From Prionace glauca (taxonomy: Eukaryota; Chordata; Chondrichthyes; Carcharhiniformes; Carcharhinidae): DNA of 64,000 bases. Of the stretch, positions 53,469 through 62,944 are shown one piece after another. The DNA lies in contig CM075760.1 in the NCBI GenBank assembly GCA_037974335.1, positions 68,997,477-69,061,476 of the forward strand. Reading direction: 5' to 3'. A program made the position numbers and the translations under genes. The notes below the pieces were generated by a model. The model saw only the letters and a list, made by a program, of their open reading frames with translations, was not told where the DNA came from and did no database searches. Within the stretch, counting starts at the first letter, position 1. Every line of letters starts with the position of its first letter.

Positions 53469-54246
53469 GAGAACATAAGAACATAAGAACATAAGAAATA
53501 GGAGCAGGAGTAGGCCATCTGGCCCTTCGAGCCTGCCCCGCCATTCAATAAGATCATGGCTGATCTGTCGTGACTCAGCTCCACCTTCCCGCCCTCTCCC
53601 CATAACCCTTAATCCCTTCTCTTATCAAAAACCCATCAACCCGTTTCTTAAAAATATTTAGCGAGGCAGCCTCCACCACTTCAACGGGCAGAGAATTCCA
53701 GAGATTCACCACCCTTTGAGTGAAGAAGTTCCTCCTCAACTCTGTTCTAAACCGCCCCCCCTTTATCTTGAGGCTGTGCCCCCTCGTCCTACTGTCTTTT
53801 TTGAGCGGGAACAGTCTCTCCACCTCTATCCTATCCATCCCATTCATCATCTTATACGTCTCAATGAGATCTCCCCTCATTCTTCTAAACTCTAACGAGT
53901 ACAAGCCTAGTTTATTCAGCCTCTCCTCATAGCTCAATCCCCTCAACTCCGGTATCAGCCGAGTAAACCTCCTCTGCACTCCCTCCAGGGCCAAAACATC
54001 CTTGCGCAGGTGCGGCGCCCAAAACTGCACACAGTACTCCAGCTGCGGCCTCACCAATGCCCTATACAGCTGCAGCAAGACCTCCCTACTTTTATATTCA
54101 ATCCCCTTCGCTATGAAGGCCAGCATCCCATTCGCCTTCCTGACCACCTGCTGCACCTGCAAGCTGGGTTTTTGCGACTCATGCACAAGGACCCCGAGGT
54201 CCCTCTGCACCGTCGCCTGCTGCAGTTTTTCGCCCCGTAAGTAATA
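53469..54246 (-). mobile_element. LINE (GAACATAAGAAATAGGAGCA family), young copy
   Basis: The minus-strand ORF at 53575-54210 is open for 211 codons (LGVLVHESQKPSLQVQQVV to NLWNSLPVEVVE). Over the shared part its protein matches the 41105 copy without a visible difference. Next to its 5' end is an AT-rich array of ATAGAATTT units (54243-54310). Confidence 0.9.
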
Positions 54247-54312
54247 GTTATAGAATTTATAGAATTTATAGAATATATATAGTTATAGAATTTATAGAAT
54301 AGTAATAGAAGT
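54243..54312. repeat. ATAGAATTT tandem array
   Basis: About six imperfect 9-11-base units at the 5' junction of the LINE. May be filler DNA formed at insertion. Confidence 0.75.
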
Positions 54313-54784
54313 TAGATCGAAAGGCTTGTTTCCATGCTGTAAACCTCTATGACTCAATTACATACTTTTTACTTGTTGTGAGATTTCCTGCCTCTACCAC
54401 CTTTCCTCCGTTTCTCTCTCCATGGACTCTGACCAGAATTCTCTGGCCATTCATGCCGGTAGGATTCTGCATTCCTGCCGGCAGCACACACCTCCGCCCG
54501 TGGGTTTTCTGCTGGTGTGGGGTGATGTTAATGGGAATTCCCATGGGGAGCAGTTGATCAGAGAGTCCTGCTGCTAGCAAACATCACATCACTTCCCGTC
54601 AGCGGGAAGCACACTGCTGGGAGGCCGGAGAATCTTACCCACTGTCTGACCTGTGAGTATTTCCAGCATTTTCTGTGTTTATTTCAGATATCCCACAGCT
54701 GCTCTATTTTGCTATTATTTTATTGGAGGCATTGCTCACAGAACCAACTTTAGAAACACGATTGACTAATTTTTTTAATCCACA

Positions 54785-55258
54785 GATGCTCTGGTCCGCC
54801 TTGTTGTCCAACAAGGGGCATACACGCGATGGGTCGTGCGAGGGCTGCTCTTGGATGTTGCTTCGAGAGTTGCCTAGTGCTTCATGTCGTTAGCGTACAC
54901 TTAAACTGATGGGCAACATGACTGCTCAGTGACTATCACTGTTTGTTGTGCAGATACATGGATTTGGGCCAGTATCTGTGGGAGTTTGCACATTCTCCCC
55001 GTGCTTGGATGGGTTATCTCCGGGAGCTCAGGTTTCCTCCCACACCCCAAAAAACGTGCACTTAGGCTGATTGGCAGTAACACATTGTCCCTAAATTAGT
55101 CTCCCCTCAATCTGGTTATAATTCCTTTATTGTGGAGTCCAATAGGCGTAGACAAAGGTCGTAGGGAGAAGAGGGCACTCACAATGTTAAAATGGTGGCA
55201 CAGGCTCATTGGGCCGAAGGGCTGGTTTCCCAGGCTGTGTTGTTCTCTGTTCTTTGTA
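54785..55258 (+). mobile_element. 3' UTR-only copy of the first LINE family
   Basis: CCAACAAGGGGCATACACGC, then the SINE-like segment (CATGACTGCTCAGTGACTATC), then GGGCCGAAGGGCTGG and TTCTCTGTTCTTTG. No RT part. Confidence 0.8.
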
Positions 55259-55525
55259 ATTATGAAACAAAATGCTGGAAAATCTCAACAGGTCAGACAG
55301 CATCTGTGGGGATGGAACTAAAGTCTGAAACATTGACTCTGTTCTCTCTCACAGATCAGCTCCTGTGATCCTTGGGTGGAGTTTGAGGGATTGGAAGATT
55401 CTGTTAAGGTCCTGGTTAGTTGTGAGTAAATAAAATCCCTATTCTTCACTTCCTGCCTCTTTCCCTCTCCTCCCATGTATCCAATAGTCATGTGTAGACC
55501 CACCTCCCTTCCCTGAAGGGTGTTA

Positions 55526-56276
55526 CATAAGAACATAAGAAATAGGAGCAGGAGTAGGCCATCTAGCCCTTCGAACCTGCCCCGCCATTCAATAAGATCA
55601 TGGCTGATCTGAAGTGGATCAGTTCCACTTTCCCACTTTCTCCCCATAACCCTTAATTCCCTTGTCTATCAGAAACCTATCTACCCGTGACTTAAATATA
55701 TTTAGCGAGGTAGCCTCCACCACTTCAACGGGCAGAGAATTCCAGAGATTCACCACCCTTTGAGTGAAGAAGTTCCTCCTCAACTCTCAACTAAACTGTC
55801 CCCCCTTATCTTGAGGCTGTGCCCTCTAGTCCTGCTGTCCTTTCTAAGCAGGAAGAATCTCTCTACCTCTACCTCTACCTATCCATCCCCTTCATTATCT
55901 TATACGTCTCTATAAGATCCCCCCTCATTCTTCTCAACTCCAGCAAATACAGACCCAGTCTATTTAGTCTCTCTTCATAGTCCAACCCCCTCATCTCCGG
56001 TATCAGCCTAGTGAACCTCCTCTGCACTCCCTCCAAGGCCAAAATATCCTTGCGCAAGTGCGGCGACCAAAACTGCACACCGTACTCCAGCTGCGGCCTC
56101 ACCAGTGCCCTATACAGTTGCAGCAAGACCTCCCTGCTTTTATATTCTGTCCCCCTCGCTATAAAGGCCAGCATCCCATTTGCACCTGCAGACTGGGTTT
56201 TTGCGACTCATGCACAAGGACCCCCAGGTCCCTCTGCACCGTAGCATGCTGCAGCTTTTCGCCCTTTAAATAGGGG
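55526..56276 (-). mobile_element. LINE (GAACATAAGAAATAGGAGCA family), older copy
   Basis: The minus strand reads MLAFIARGTEYKSREVLLQ, LEYGVQFWSPHLRKD and RRMRGDLIETYKIM, with an internal CTACCT duplication near 55.87 kb and other damage. Confidence 0.85.
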
Positions 56277-56476
56277 TCAGAGTAGGTGCAGCCTTGATGG
56301 GCCGAACGGCCTTCTTCTGGCCGTTCTATGGGATTCTATGGTTCAACTCACAATTTCAATTCACTCTAAACAATGGGACAGACACACACCTCCCATCAAC
56401 ATTGTATATGAATAGACACGTTTCAGTCCTGGATGTGATTAACAGCAACAATAACAGCAGAATCCAACTCACGTAA

Positions 56477-57067
56477 TCACTTGTGAACTAGCCTGTGTCT
56501 CAGCAGGAGGGAGGACCAAGTAAATCTCTGCCCACAAACAGAGCAGATGAATGGCGTCTCCCTGGTGTGCATGCGCTGGTGCTCCTGTAGGATAGATAAC
56601 CTGCTGAATCCCTTCCCACATGCAGAGCAGGTGAAAGGTCTCTCTCCAGTGTGAATTCGCTGGTGTATCAGCAGGTTGGCTGACTGTGTGAATCTCTTCC
56701 CACACTCAAAGCAGATGAATGACTTCTCTCCAGTGTGAACTCGCTGGTGTATCAGTAGGTTGGAGGACTGAGTGAATCTCTTCCCACACTCAGAGCAAGT
56801 AAATGGTCTCTCCCGGGTGTGAACTCGATGGTGTGTTAGCAAGTTGGTTGACTGAGTGAATCCTTTCCCACACTCTGAGCAGATGAATGGCCTCTCTCCA
56901 GTGTGAACACGCAGGTGTGACTGCAGTGTGGATGACTTGCTAAATCCCTGCCCACACGTGGAACAGGTGAAAGGACTCTCCCCAGTGTGAACCCGTTGAT
57001 GAGTTTCCAGGGCAGATGGGCAACGGAATCCCTTCCCACAGTCCCCACATCTCCATCTTTTCTCCAT
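56477..57067 (-). CDS. ZNF locus 9: intact 7-finger C2H2 protein
   Basis: The family-type start is ATG at 57067 (ACCATGGAG), reading [14 protein letters not shown]. An in-frame ATG at 57181 would add 38 residues, including [11 protein letters not shown], the end of the relic finger that is UTR in other loci. Seven complete C2H2 fingers with TGERPF, TRERPF and TRETPF linkers follow, and it ends HRLVHK. No effector domain. The ORF is clean, but no acceptor or promoter is clear upstream on the minus strand. The gene lies back-to-back with locus 10, 300 bp from its ATG, inside what may be the intron of locus 10. Confidence 0.87.
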   Translation of the reverse strand: MEKRWRCGDCGKGFRCPSALETHQRVHTGESPFTCSTCGQGFSKSSTLQSHLRVHTGERPFICSECGKGFTQSTNLLTHHRVHTRERPFTCSECGKRFTQSSNLLIHQRVHTGEKSFICFECGKRFTQSANLLIHQRIHTGERPFTCSACGKGFSRLSILQEHQRMHTRETPFICSVCGQRFTWSSLLLRHRLVHK

Positions 57068-57260
57068 GGTGCCGGTATCCCTGTGTCTCTGCAGGTTGAG
57101 CCAGTTGGGTTTTTGTGGAGATTGAGCAGTTTTCATGATCACTTTTTCCTCCTGCTGGCCCCACAAATTTACTACATTCATTCAGCTCACATTCACAGGT
57201 TGCTTTTGTGTTTGTGTGAACTCTCTCTCACTCCCTTTTTTTCTTTTTTTAAAATCACAG

Positions 57261-57367
57261 GATTGAAGAGGAGGGGGATTGACAATCGGGAATCTCGAAT
57301 CAAACATCACACCAGAATCTGAGAATCATCCAGTTTGTCATAACCTGAATATCACAGGACTTCCAAC
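57261..57367 (+). other. Exon 2 5' UTR of ZNF locus 10
   Basis: Acceptor TTAAAATCACAG then GATTGAAGAGGAGGGGG and CAAACATCACACCAGAATC. Much shorter than in other loci and without relic fingers, which marks locus 10 as a separate subfamily. Confidence 0.65.
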
Positions 57368-57889
57368 ATGGAAGGAAGCAGTCCCGTTCTCAGCGGGGAG
57401 AAACGGTACACGTGTTCTGTGTGTGGACAAAGATTCAGCCAATCATCTGGCCTTTTGAAACATCAGCGAGCTCACACTGGAGGCAGGCTGTTCATTTGCT
57501 GTGTTTGTGGGAAAGGATTTACTCGATCATTCACCTTTCTCAGACACCAACGAGTTCACACTGGGGAGAGGCCGTTTACCTGCTCTGTGTGTGGAAAGGA
57601 ATTCACTCAGTTATCCTGCCTGCTGACACACCAGCACACTCACACTGGGGAGAGGCTCTTCACCTGCTCTGAATGTGGGAAGGGATTCATTAATTCAACT
57701 AATTTACAGACACACCAGCGTGTTCACACTGGAGAGAGGCCTTTCACCTGCCCTGCGTGTGGCAACGGATTCACAAATTCATCCAACCTGCAGAGACACC
57801 AGCGAGTTCACACTGGAGACACCCCGTTCACCTGCTCTGTGTGTGGAAGGGAATTCACTCAGTTATCTCATCTGCAGAGACACCAGTGA
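57368..57889 (+). CDS. ZNF locus 10, first part: 5-finger C2H2 ORF ending in a linker TGA
   Basis: ATG in CCAACATGGAAG begins MEGSSPVLSGEKRYTC, unlike the MEKPW family. Five complete fingers and most of a sixth follow. Where the repeat has CAG CGA GTT (HQRV), this copy has CAG TGA GTT, stopping at 57887-57889. The change fits deamination of a methylated CpG. The same finger is repeated 84 bases on with the same TGA (57971-57973), and the third copy has the normal CGA. The frame is otherwise continuous to 59422. A 173-residue protein is the default product. Confidence 0.85.
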   Translation: MEGSSPVLSGEKRYTCSVCGQRFSQSSGLLKHQRAHTGGRLFICCVCGKGFTRSFTFLRHQRVHTGERPFTCSVCGKEFTQLSCLLTHQHTHTGERLFTCSECGKGFINSTNLQTHQRVHTGERPFTCPACGNGFTNSSNLQRHQRVHTGDTPFTCSVCGREFTQLSHLQRHQ

Positions 57890-59422
57890 GTTCACACTGG
57901 GGAGAGGCCATTTACCTGCTCTGTGTGTGGAAGGGAATTCACTCAGTTATCTCATCTGCAGAGACACCAGTGAGTTCACACTGGGGAGAGGCCATTTACC
58001 TGCTCTTTGTGTGGAAGGGAATTCACTCAGTTATCCCATCTTCAGAGACACCAGCGAGTTCACACTGGGGAGAGACCATTGACCTGCTCTGTGTGTGGGA
58101 AGGGATTCACTCAGGCAAATGACCTGCTCAGACACAAACGGGTTCACACTGGGGAGAGACCATTTATCTGCTCTGTGTGTGGGAAGGGATTCACTCGGTC
58201 ATCCCACCTATTGGATCACCAGAGAATTCACACTGAGGAGAGACCATTTATCTGCTCTGTGTGTGGGAAGGGATTCACTCGGTCATCCCACCTATTGGAT
58301 CACCAGAGAATTCACACTGAGGAGAGACCATTTATCTGCTCTGAGTGTGGGAAGGGATTCACTACCTTATCCAGCTGGGAGGGGCACAAGCGAGTTCACA
58401 CTGAGGCAAGAACTTTGAGCTGCACCGAGTCTGGGAAGGGAGTCACAGTCTCACCCAGTCAGCAGGGACACCGGAGAGTTCAGACTGAGGGCGGTCCGGT
58501 TCCCCGCCCCGAGGACGGTCCGGTTCCCCGCCCCGAGGACGGTCCGGTTCCCCTCCCCGAGGACGGTCCGGTTCCCCGCCCCGAGTCTGGGAAGGGATTC
58601 ATTCCGTTCTCTAACCTGCTGACAGACGAACGAGGCGAGACTGATGAAAGACCTTTTACATGTCCAGACGGAGGGACTTGTTTTCAGAGTTCTGTGGAAT
58701 TGGGGTCCCATCAACACGGTCACACTGACGAGAGACTATTCAGCTGCTCTCACTGTGGGGCTGCGTTCACACGATCGTCTGACCTCACTGAACACCAATG
58801 CACACACTCTGGGGAAAAGCTCCTCACTTTCCCCAAACATGGAAAGGGATTCACTCGGTCATCCAACCTGCTGACACACCAGCAAGGTCGCAGTGTGAAG
58901 AGGGGGTTCACTTGTCCCGAGTGTGGGAAGGGATTCACTCAGTCAACCAACCTGCTGAGACACCAGCGGGTTCACACCGGGGAGAGGCCCTTCCTCTGCT
59001 CCCAGTGTGGGAAGGGATTTACTCAGTCAACCAACCTGCTGAGACACCAGCGGGTTCACACCGGGGAGAGGCCCTTCCTCTGCTCCCAGTGTGGGAAGAG
59101 TTTTATTAATTCCACTAACCTGCTGCGGCACCAGCGAGTTCACACTGAGGAGAGACCATTCATGTGCTCTGAGTGTGGGAAGAGATTCACTCAGTTACCA
59201 CATCTACAGAGACACCAGCGAGTTCACACAGGGGAGAAGCCGTTCGCCTGCACTGTGTGTGAGAAGGGATTCGCTCGGTTATCGCACCTGGTAAGACACC
59301 AGCGAGTTCACACCGGGGAGAAACCATTCACCTGCTCCCAGTGTGGGAGGGAATTCACCCAGTCAAATGACTTGCTGAGACACCAGAGAGTTCACACTGA
59401 GGAGAGACCCTTCATGTGCTGA
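57890..59422 (+). pseudogene. ZNF locus 10, second part: about 12 more fingers in the same frame
   Basis: In frame with the first part beyond two TGA codons. There is no ATG in frame until about 59.16 kb, so it is read only by readthrough or from another transcript. Content in order: the end of the stop-bearing finger copies; a QANDLLRH finger; a perfect 84-bp tandem duplicate (RSSHLLDHQRIH twice); a finger with W in the helix; degenerate fingers lacking zinc ligands (SCTESGKGV; TCPDGGTCF; TFPKHGKGF); a PVPRPEDG repeat; and six good fingers (two near-identical QSTNLLRH copies). It ends PFMC-stop where an 82-bp tandem array begins. Largest ZNF of the window. Confidence 0.75.
58493..58588 (+). 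repeat. 24-bp in-frame minisatellite (PVPRPEDG)
   Basis: Four units of GGTCCGGTTCCCCGCCCCG plus AGGAC, coding an eight-residue proline-rich repeat between degenerate fingers. Confidence 0.9.
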
Positions 59423-59735
59423 CTATGGGAAGAGATTCACTCAGTTATCCAGTCTGCTGAGACACCAGAGAGTTCACACTGAGGAGAGACCCTTCATGTG
59501 CTGACTATGGGAAGAGATTCACTCAGTTATCCAGTCTGCTGAGACACCAGAGAGTTCACACTGAGGAGAGACCCTTCATGTGCTGACTATGGGAAGAGAT
59601 TCACTCAGTTATCCAGTCTGCTGAAACACCAGAGAGTTCACACTGAGGAGAGACCCTTCATGTGCTGACTGTGGGAAGAGATTCACTCAGTTATCCAGTC
59701 TGCTGAAACACCAGAGAGTTCACACTAGGGGGAGG
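59417..59735 (+). repeat. 82-bp tandem array of 2-bp-deleted fingers
   Basis: Four near-identical units start at 59417, 59499, 59581 and 59663 (TGCTGACTATGGGAAGAG in the first three, TGCTGACTGTGGG in the last). A normal finger unit is 84 bp. These lack two bases in TGCTCTGAC, so each unit stops the C-C knuckle frame and shifts the next by one. Confidence 0.9.
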
Positions 59736-60180
59736 TCCACCTGTTCTACATGAGAAAACAGATCCTCTCAGTCATCCTGCCTCCTTCGATCACCAGTAAT
59801 TTCACATTGGGAAAAACCCTTTAAATCTCGGGACTGTGGGAAATACAATAAATGTTCCTGGGAACTGTAACTTCTACATGTTCATACTGATGAGATACCG
59901 TTCAGGTGCTCTCACTGCAGATGCACCCAGGAAATAATTTTAACTCACTGTACCCAGAAATTTCACAGTGTGGACAGCCTCCACCTGCCCTGAATGTTGG
60001 AAGGAATTTGCTTATTTATCCCATGTGCTGAGATACCAGTGAGTTCACAATTAAATACAGTGATCAGATTTTGCTGTTAATCATGTTCAGGATTGAATCA
60101 TGTTCATTGGGGTCTGTTTCTGCTGATGTCAGTAAACCCCACCCTAGCTATAGGGGCTGATCCTCTTGCTAAAAGTCAAA
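59736..60180 (+). pseudogene. Worn fingers and 3' UTR of locus 10
   Basis: Relics such as CTCACTGCAGATGCACC and CCTGAATGTTGGAAGGAATTTG, then ACCAGTGAGTTCACAATTAA and a family-like 3' UTR (CAGATTTTGCTGTTAATC, GGGGCTGATCCTC). Confidence 0.65.
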
Positions 60181-60500
60181 TAAATCAACTTTGCATCAAA
60201 TAAACTTGTATTCTTTTTACTAACTCCGACGTCGTCAGGAGGTCTCTCCCCTCCCCTGTCTCCTCCGTCCTCACCTCCAACAATAAGTGTGAGGATTTCA
60301 TGGAGTTTCTCTGTCACTAAGATTGAGACAATCTGATCAGCTGCCTCTGCTGCTTCCTCCCTTCCACTAGCCCATTGGACTGAACGGCTTCCCCTGAACC
60401 CCACATCTTCCCCTCGTTTCTTTCTCATATCCCTTCATGTCCATCTTGTCCATCAGATCCACAATGTGCTCACAAAGGGCTGGATGGACACCCTCTCTGC
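60144..60500 (-). other. Open stretch of unknown nature, minus strand
   Basis: A minus-strand frame (60144-60428) reads EAADQIVSILVTEKLHEIL then GGEDGGDRGGERPPDD; a second frame upstream reads LCEHIVDLMDKMDMKGYEKE. The composition looks protein-like, but no start, splice set or family is clear. Could be the tail of a host gene or chance. Confidence 0.2.
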
Positions 60501-60506
60501 TGTGAG

Positions 60507-60585
60507 CCATGATCTTATTGAATGGCGGGGCAGGCTCGAAGGGCCAGATGGCCTACTCCTGCTCCTATTTCTTATGTTCTTATGT
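60507..60585 (+). mobile_element. LINE 3' tip
   Basis: CCATGATCTTATTGAATGGC, GAAGGGCCAGATGGCC, TTCTTATGTTCTTATGT: same family as the 41105 and 53469 copies. Confidence 0.85.
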
Positions 60586-61020
60586 AACAATTGGTCATCA
60601 ACCCCAAATTGCTGATCGCCAAACTTACCCACGTAAACTGCTATTGTTCTCACTTTCCAGGTGTTACCCTGACGCTATTAAATATTTGATATGTGAAACT
60701 AACAAACAATGGTGTGTGGGTTTGTTACTGACATATTGACAGAGGTCAGGATGGATGCGAACTATCATCACACGGTGTGAATGGTCGGAGCTGGAACTTG
60801 GGTTTTGTACTCTATAGGGAGGTTGGGGAGGGGAGGAAGAAAGTGGGGTTAGGGTTATAATCAGATCAGCCACGATCATATTGAACAATGGAATAGCCTC
60901 AAAAAGCTGGGTGGCCTGCTCCTAACTCGTATGAGAATTCCTACAGTGCAGGAGGCCATTCTGCCCATCGAATCTGCACCAACCAGGCCTTATCCCCACA
61001 ACCCCATGCATTGGTATGTC

Positions 61021-61084
61021 ATTAGGTTGCTTAACTCAGTGAATCCCTTCCCACACTCAGAGCAGAGGAATGACCTCTCTCTAA
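61021..61084 (-). pseudogene. Single zinc-finger fragment inside a SINE
   Basis: The minus strand reads [19 protein letters not shown], about 64 bp of a ZNF exon with no flanking ZNF sequence. Confidence 0.8.
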
Positions 61085-61157
61085 TACTAATCCCCTGACA
61101 CTAGGCTCAATTTTGAATGGCCAATCAACCTAACCTGTGCATCCATGGACTGTAGGA

Positions 61158-61325
61158 GGATTCGCATTCTAATCAGTAATCTCTAAACTGTCTGTGCTTT
61201 AAATGCTCTGTCTGAGGCCAGAACTCTCCATTCACCTGACGAAGAGGCAGTCCCCTCGAAAGCTTGTGAGAATATTATCAAATAAATAGGTTGGACTAAA
61301 ACCTGGTGTTGTCAGACTTTTTACT
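61158..61325 (+). repeat. Single arm of the 51.3 kb palindrome family
   Basis: GGATTCGCATTCTAATCAGT to CAGACTTTTTACTGT, near-identical to 51865-52032. It ends the same way as the right arm. Confidence 0.85.
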
Positions 61326-61599
61326 GTAGGAGGAAACCAGAGCATCCAGAGGAAATGCATGCAGACACAGGGAGAATGTGCAAACTCGATACAGATAATG
61401 ACCCAAGGCCGGAATTGAACACGGGTCCCTGGTGCTGTGAGACAGTAATCCTATCCACTGTGATGCCCTGTGGCAGGATCTCATCCTCACTTTCCCAGAT
61501 TCAAACAAAGACTGTCCATCTCTAATGGCAGCCAGATTGTCCACAATCCTCTGCGCTGTAGAAACTGTTCTATCTGCCTCAGGCTGGCCGGGTGGATGG

Positions 61600-61830
61600 C
61601 ACATGCTCAGTCACTGACAGGTCACAATGCCTATGTGATTGATGGCAGCTCCGGACTAATAGAAAGAGGAGGCGGGGCTGGCGGACTGTACAGGAGCATC
61701 TGGTCCTCCAACCAATTGGAGAGAATGAGGGGCGGGCCTGAGCCTGGGTCTCCCTCATTGGCTGAAACCCTGCACCATTGTGAAACTGCTCTGTGTCTGG
61801 CCCAGGAGGAGGTTCTCCCCCCACCCCCCC
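61600..61830. promoter_or_regulatory. Possible GC-rich promoter
   Basis: GC boxes (GGAGGCGGGGCTGG; GAGGGGCGGGCC) and CCAAT boxes (CCAACCAATTGGAG; CTCATTGGCTG). The string GGTCCTCCAACCAAT is shared with ZNF promoter 3. No exon or donor identified. Confidence 0.35.
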
Positions 61831-62005
61831 TCCCCCACACACACTGGGTGCACGTAGATCAGGAATGTGGGGCTGAAGTGCAAACAAAACATCAACAAAA
61901 GGTTTTTATTTAGAAAACTGAGAAGGTGTATATGGCTGCAACATCGAGTTTCAGATTATGTTCAGTAACAAACTGAAATTATGCAGATTTCCCTCACTAA
62001 ATGAA

Positions 62006-62076
62006 TGCTTCTGCCTGCTTTTGAAGGAGGACCATTCACGTGTTAGGCAAACGCGATAACCACTAAATACAGAAAC
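62006..62076 (-). tRNA. tRNA-Val(AAC)-like sequence, probably a pseudogene
   Basis: The minus strand reads GTTTCTG, then TAGTGGTTATCGCGTTTGCC and TAACACG with anticodon AAC. The acceptor stem pairs fully (GTTTCTG/CAGAAGC, one G-T pair), with a T-A pair where vertebrate tRNA-Val has C-G. The T arm is altered (CCTCC TTCAAAA GCAGG, one mismatch, B box lost), the D arm is a base short, and no T-run terminator follows. Intact anticodon arm, doubtful function. Confidence 0.5.
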
Positions 62077-62149
62077 AAGTGACAAAGACAGCAACAGGTG
62101 TGAACCATTCAGATCCTGGAATCCCTTCAACATTGACTGATCTATAAAG

Positions 62150-62535
62150 TTTAATTTATTCGTCACAAGAAAGGCTTACCTTAACATTGCAATGAAGTTA
62201 GTATGAAACTCCCTGAGTATCGACTGTCCAGTACCTGTTCGGGATAATGTACCAAACCAGCACATCTTTCAGAATTTGGGAGGAAGTCCAGAGGACATCC
62301 ACGCAGACATGGGGAGAATGTGCAGACTCCACACAAACAGGCCGGAACAGAACCCGGGTCCCTGGCGCTATGAGACAGCAGTGCTAACCCACTGTGTCAC
62401 CGTGCCCCCAGGAATCGAACCAGGGTCCCTGGCGCTGTGAGACAGCAGTGTCTAACCCACTGTGTCACCGTGCCCCTGGGAATCGAACCCGGGTCCCTGG
62501 CGGTGAGACAGCAGCGCTAACCCACTGTTTCACAG
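62150..62535 (-). mobile_element. HE1-like SINE with triplicated tRNA head
   Basis: Body and 3' end at 62150-62340. The head is then repeated three times in tandem at about 62341-62535: AATCGAACC(A/C)GGGTCCCTGG, then CACTGTGTCACCGTGCCCC. Spacing is about 60-65 bases. Confidence 0.8.
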
Positions 62536-62639
62536 TGCAGCAGGACCAACATTTGTGTTTGAACTAACATCACCATGGATTGATCAGTTGTTGCTGTTTG
62601 TAGAATCTTACTGTGCACAAACTGACTGCTGGGATCAGT

Positions 62640-62770
62640 AACAACTCATATTTATACAACACGTTTATTGCAATAAAACATCCCAAGGTCCTTCAGAGGA
62701 ATTTTGTAACAAAATACTGAATCACACTGGGAGTTAGTGAATTGAGGGGAAAACATGTCTGTACTGATGT
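62640..62770. repeat. Interspersed repeat fragment
   Basis: TTATACAACACGTTTATTGC, AACATCCCAAGGTCCTTCAG: resembles a widespread fish repeat end. Class unknown. Confidence 0.4.
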
Positions 62771-62944
62771 TATTGTGGCATCATGAGCGTTCCACATACA
62801 ACATGACTTGTATCTATAAATTCTCATCTTGAACATTTCAATTGAAATTTCAAGGCGAGCAGAGCTTTTTGAGCAGAATGGTTCAGATTCCCATCCCCTT
62901 TAATGTGAACAAGTTGTTTCTGATTTCACTACAGAGGTTGTCTA

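Larger units (their letters stand above)
52910..54356 (+). mobile_element. LINE-B copy split by another LINE
   Basis: The plus strand reads EYKSWDVLLKLYKT, SVHPIIERI, RRLRGDLIEVYK and RGTDQRDSQYLFPKVGESKTRGH, with damage. The 3' end is interrupted at 53468 and resumes at 54308 (GATCGAAAGGCTTGTTTCC, ATGCTGTAAACCTCTATGAC). Confidence 0.75.
60935..61470 (-). mobile_element. HE1-like SINE with two insertions
   Basis: SINE sequence at 60935-61020, 61085-61157 and 61325-61470 (head CATCACAGTGGATAGGATT on the minus strand). A stray zinc finger (61021-61084) and a half foldback repeat (61158-61325) split it. Confidence 0.75.

Noticed and set aside
58007-58010. Independent start of the second part of locus 10 at 58007.
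   Set aside because: The codon is TTG inside a finger knuckle, not an ATG.
9054-59300. Long secondary-frame ORFs rich in [10 protein letters not shown] or [11 protein letters not shown] over all ZNF exons.
   Set aside because: They are shadow frames of the finger repeat (CAGTGTGGGAAGGGATTCAC read out of frame) and carry no own start or conservation.
9054-60050. Regular 84-bp repeats at every ZNF locus could suggest CRISPR-like or satellite arrays.
   Set aside because: The unit is the 28-residue C2H2 finger plus linker, in frame, with C-C-H-H ligands. There are no spacers of foreign origin.
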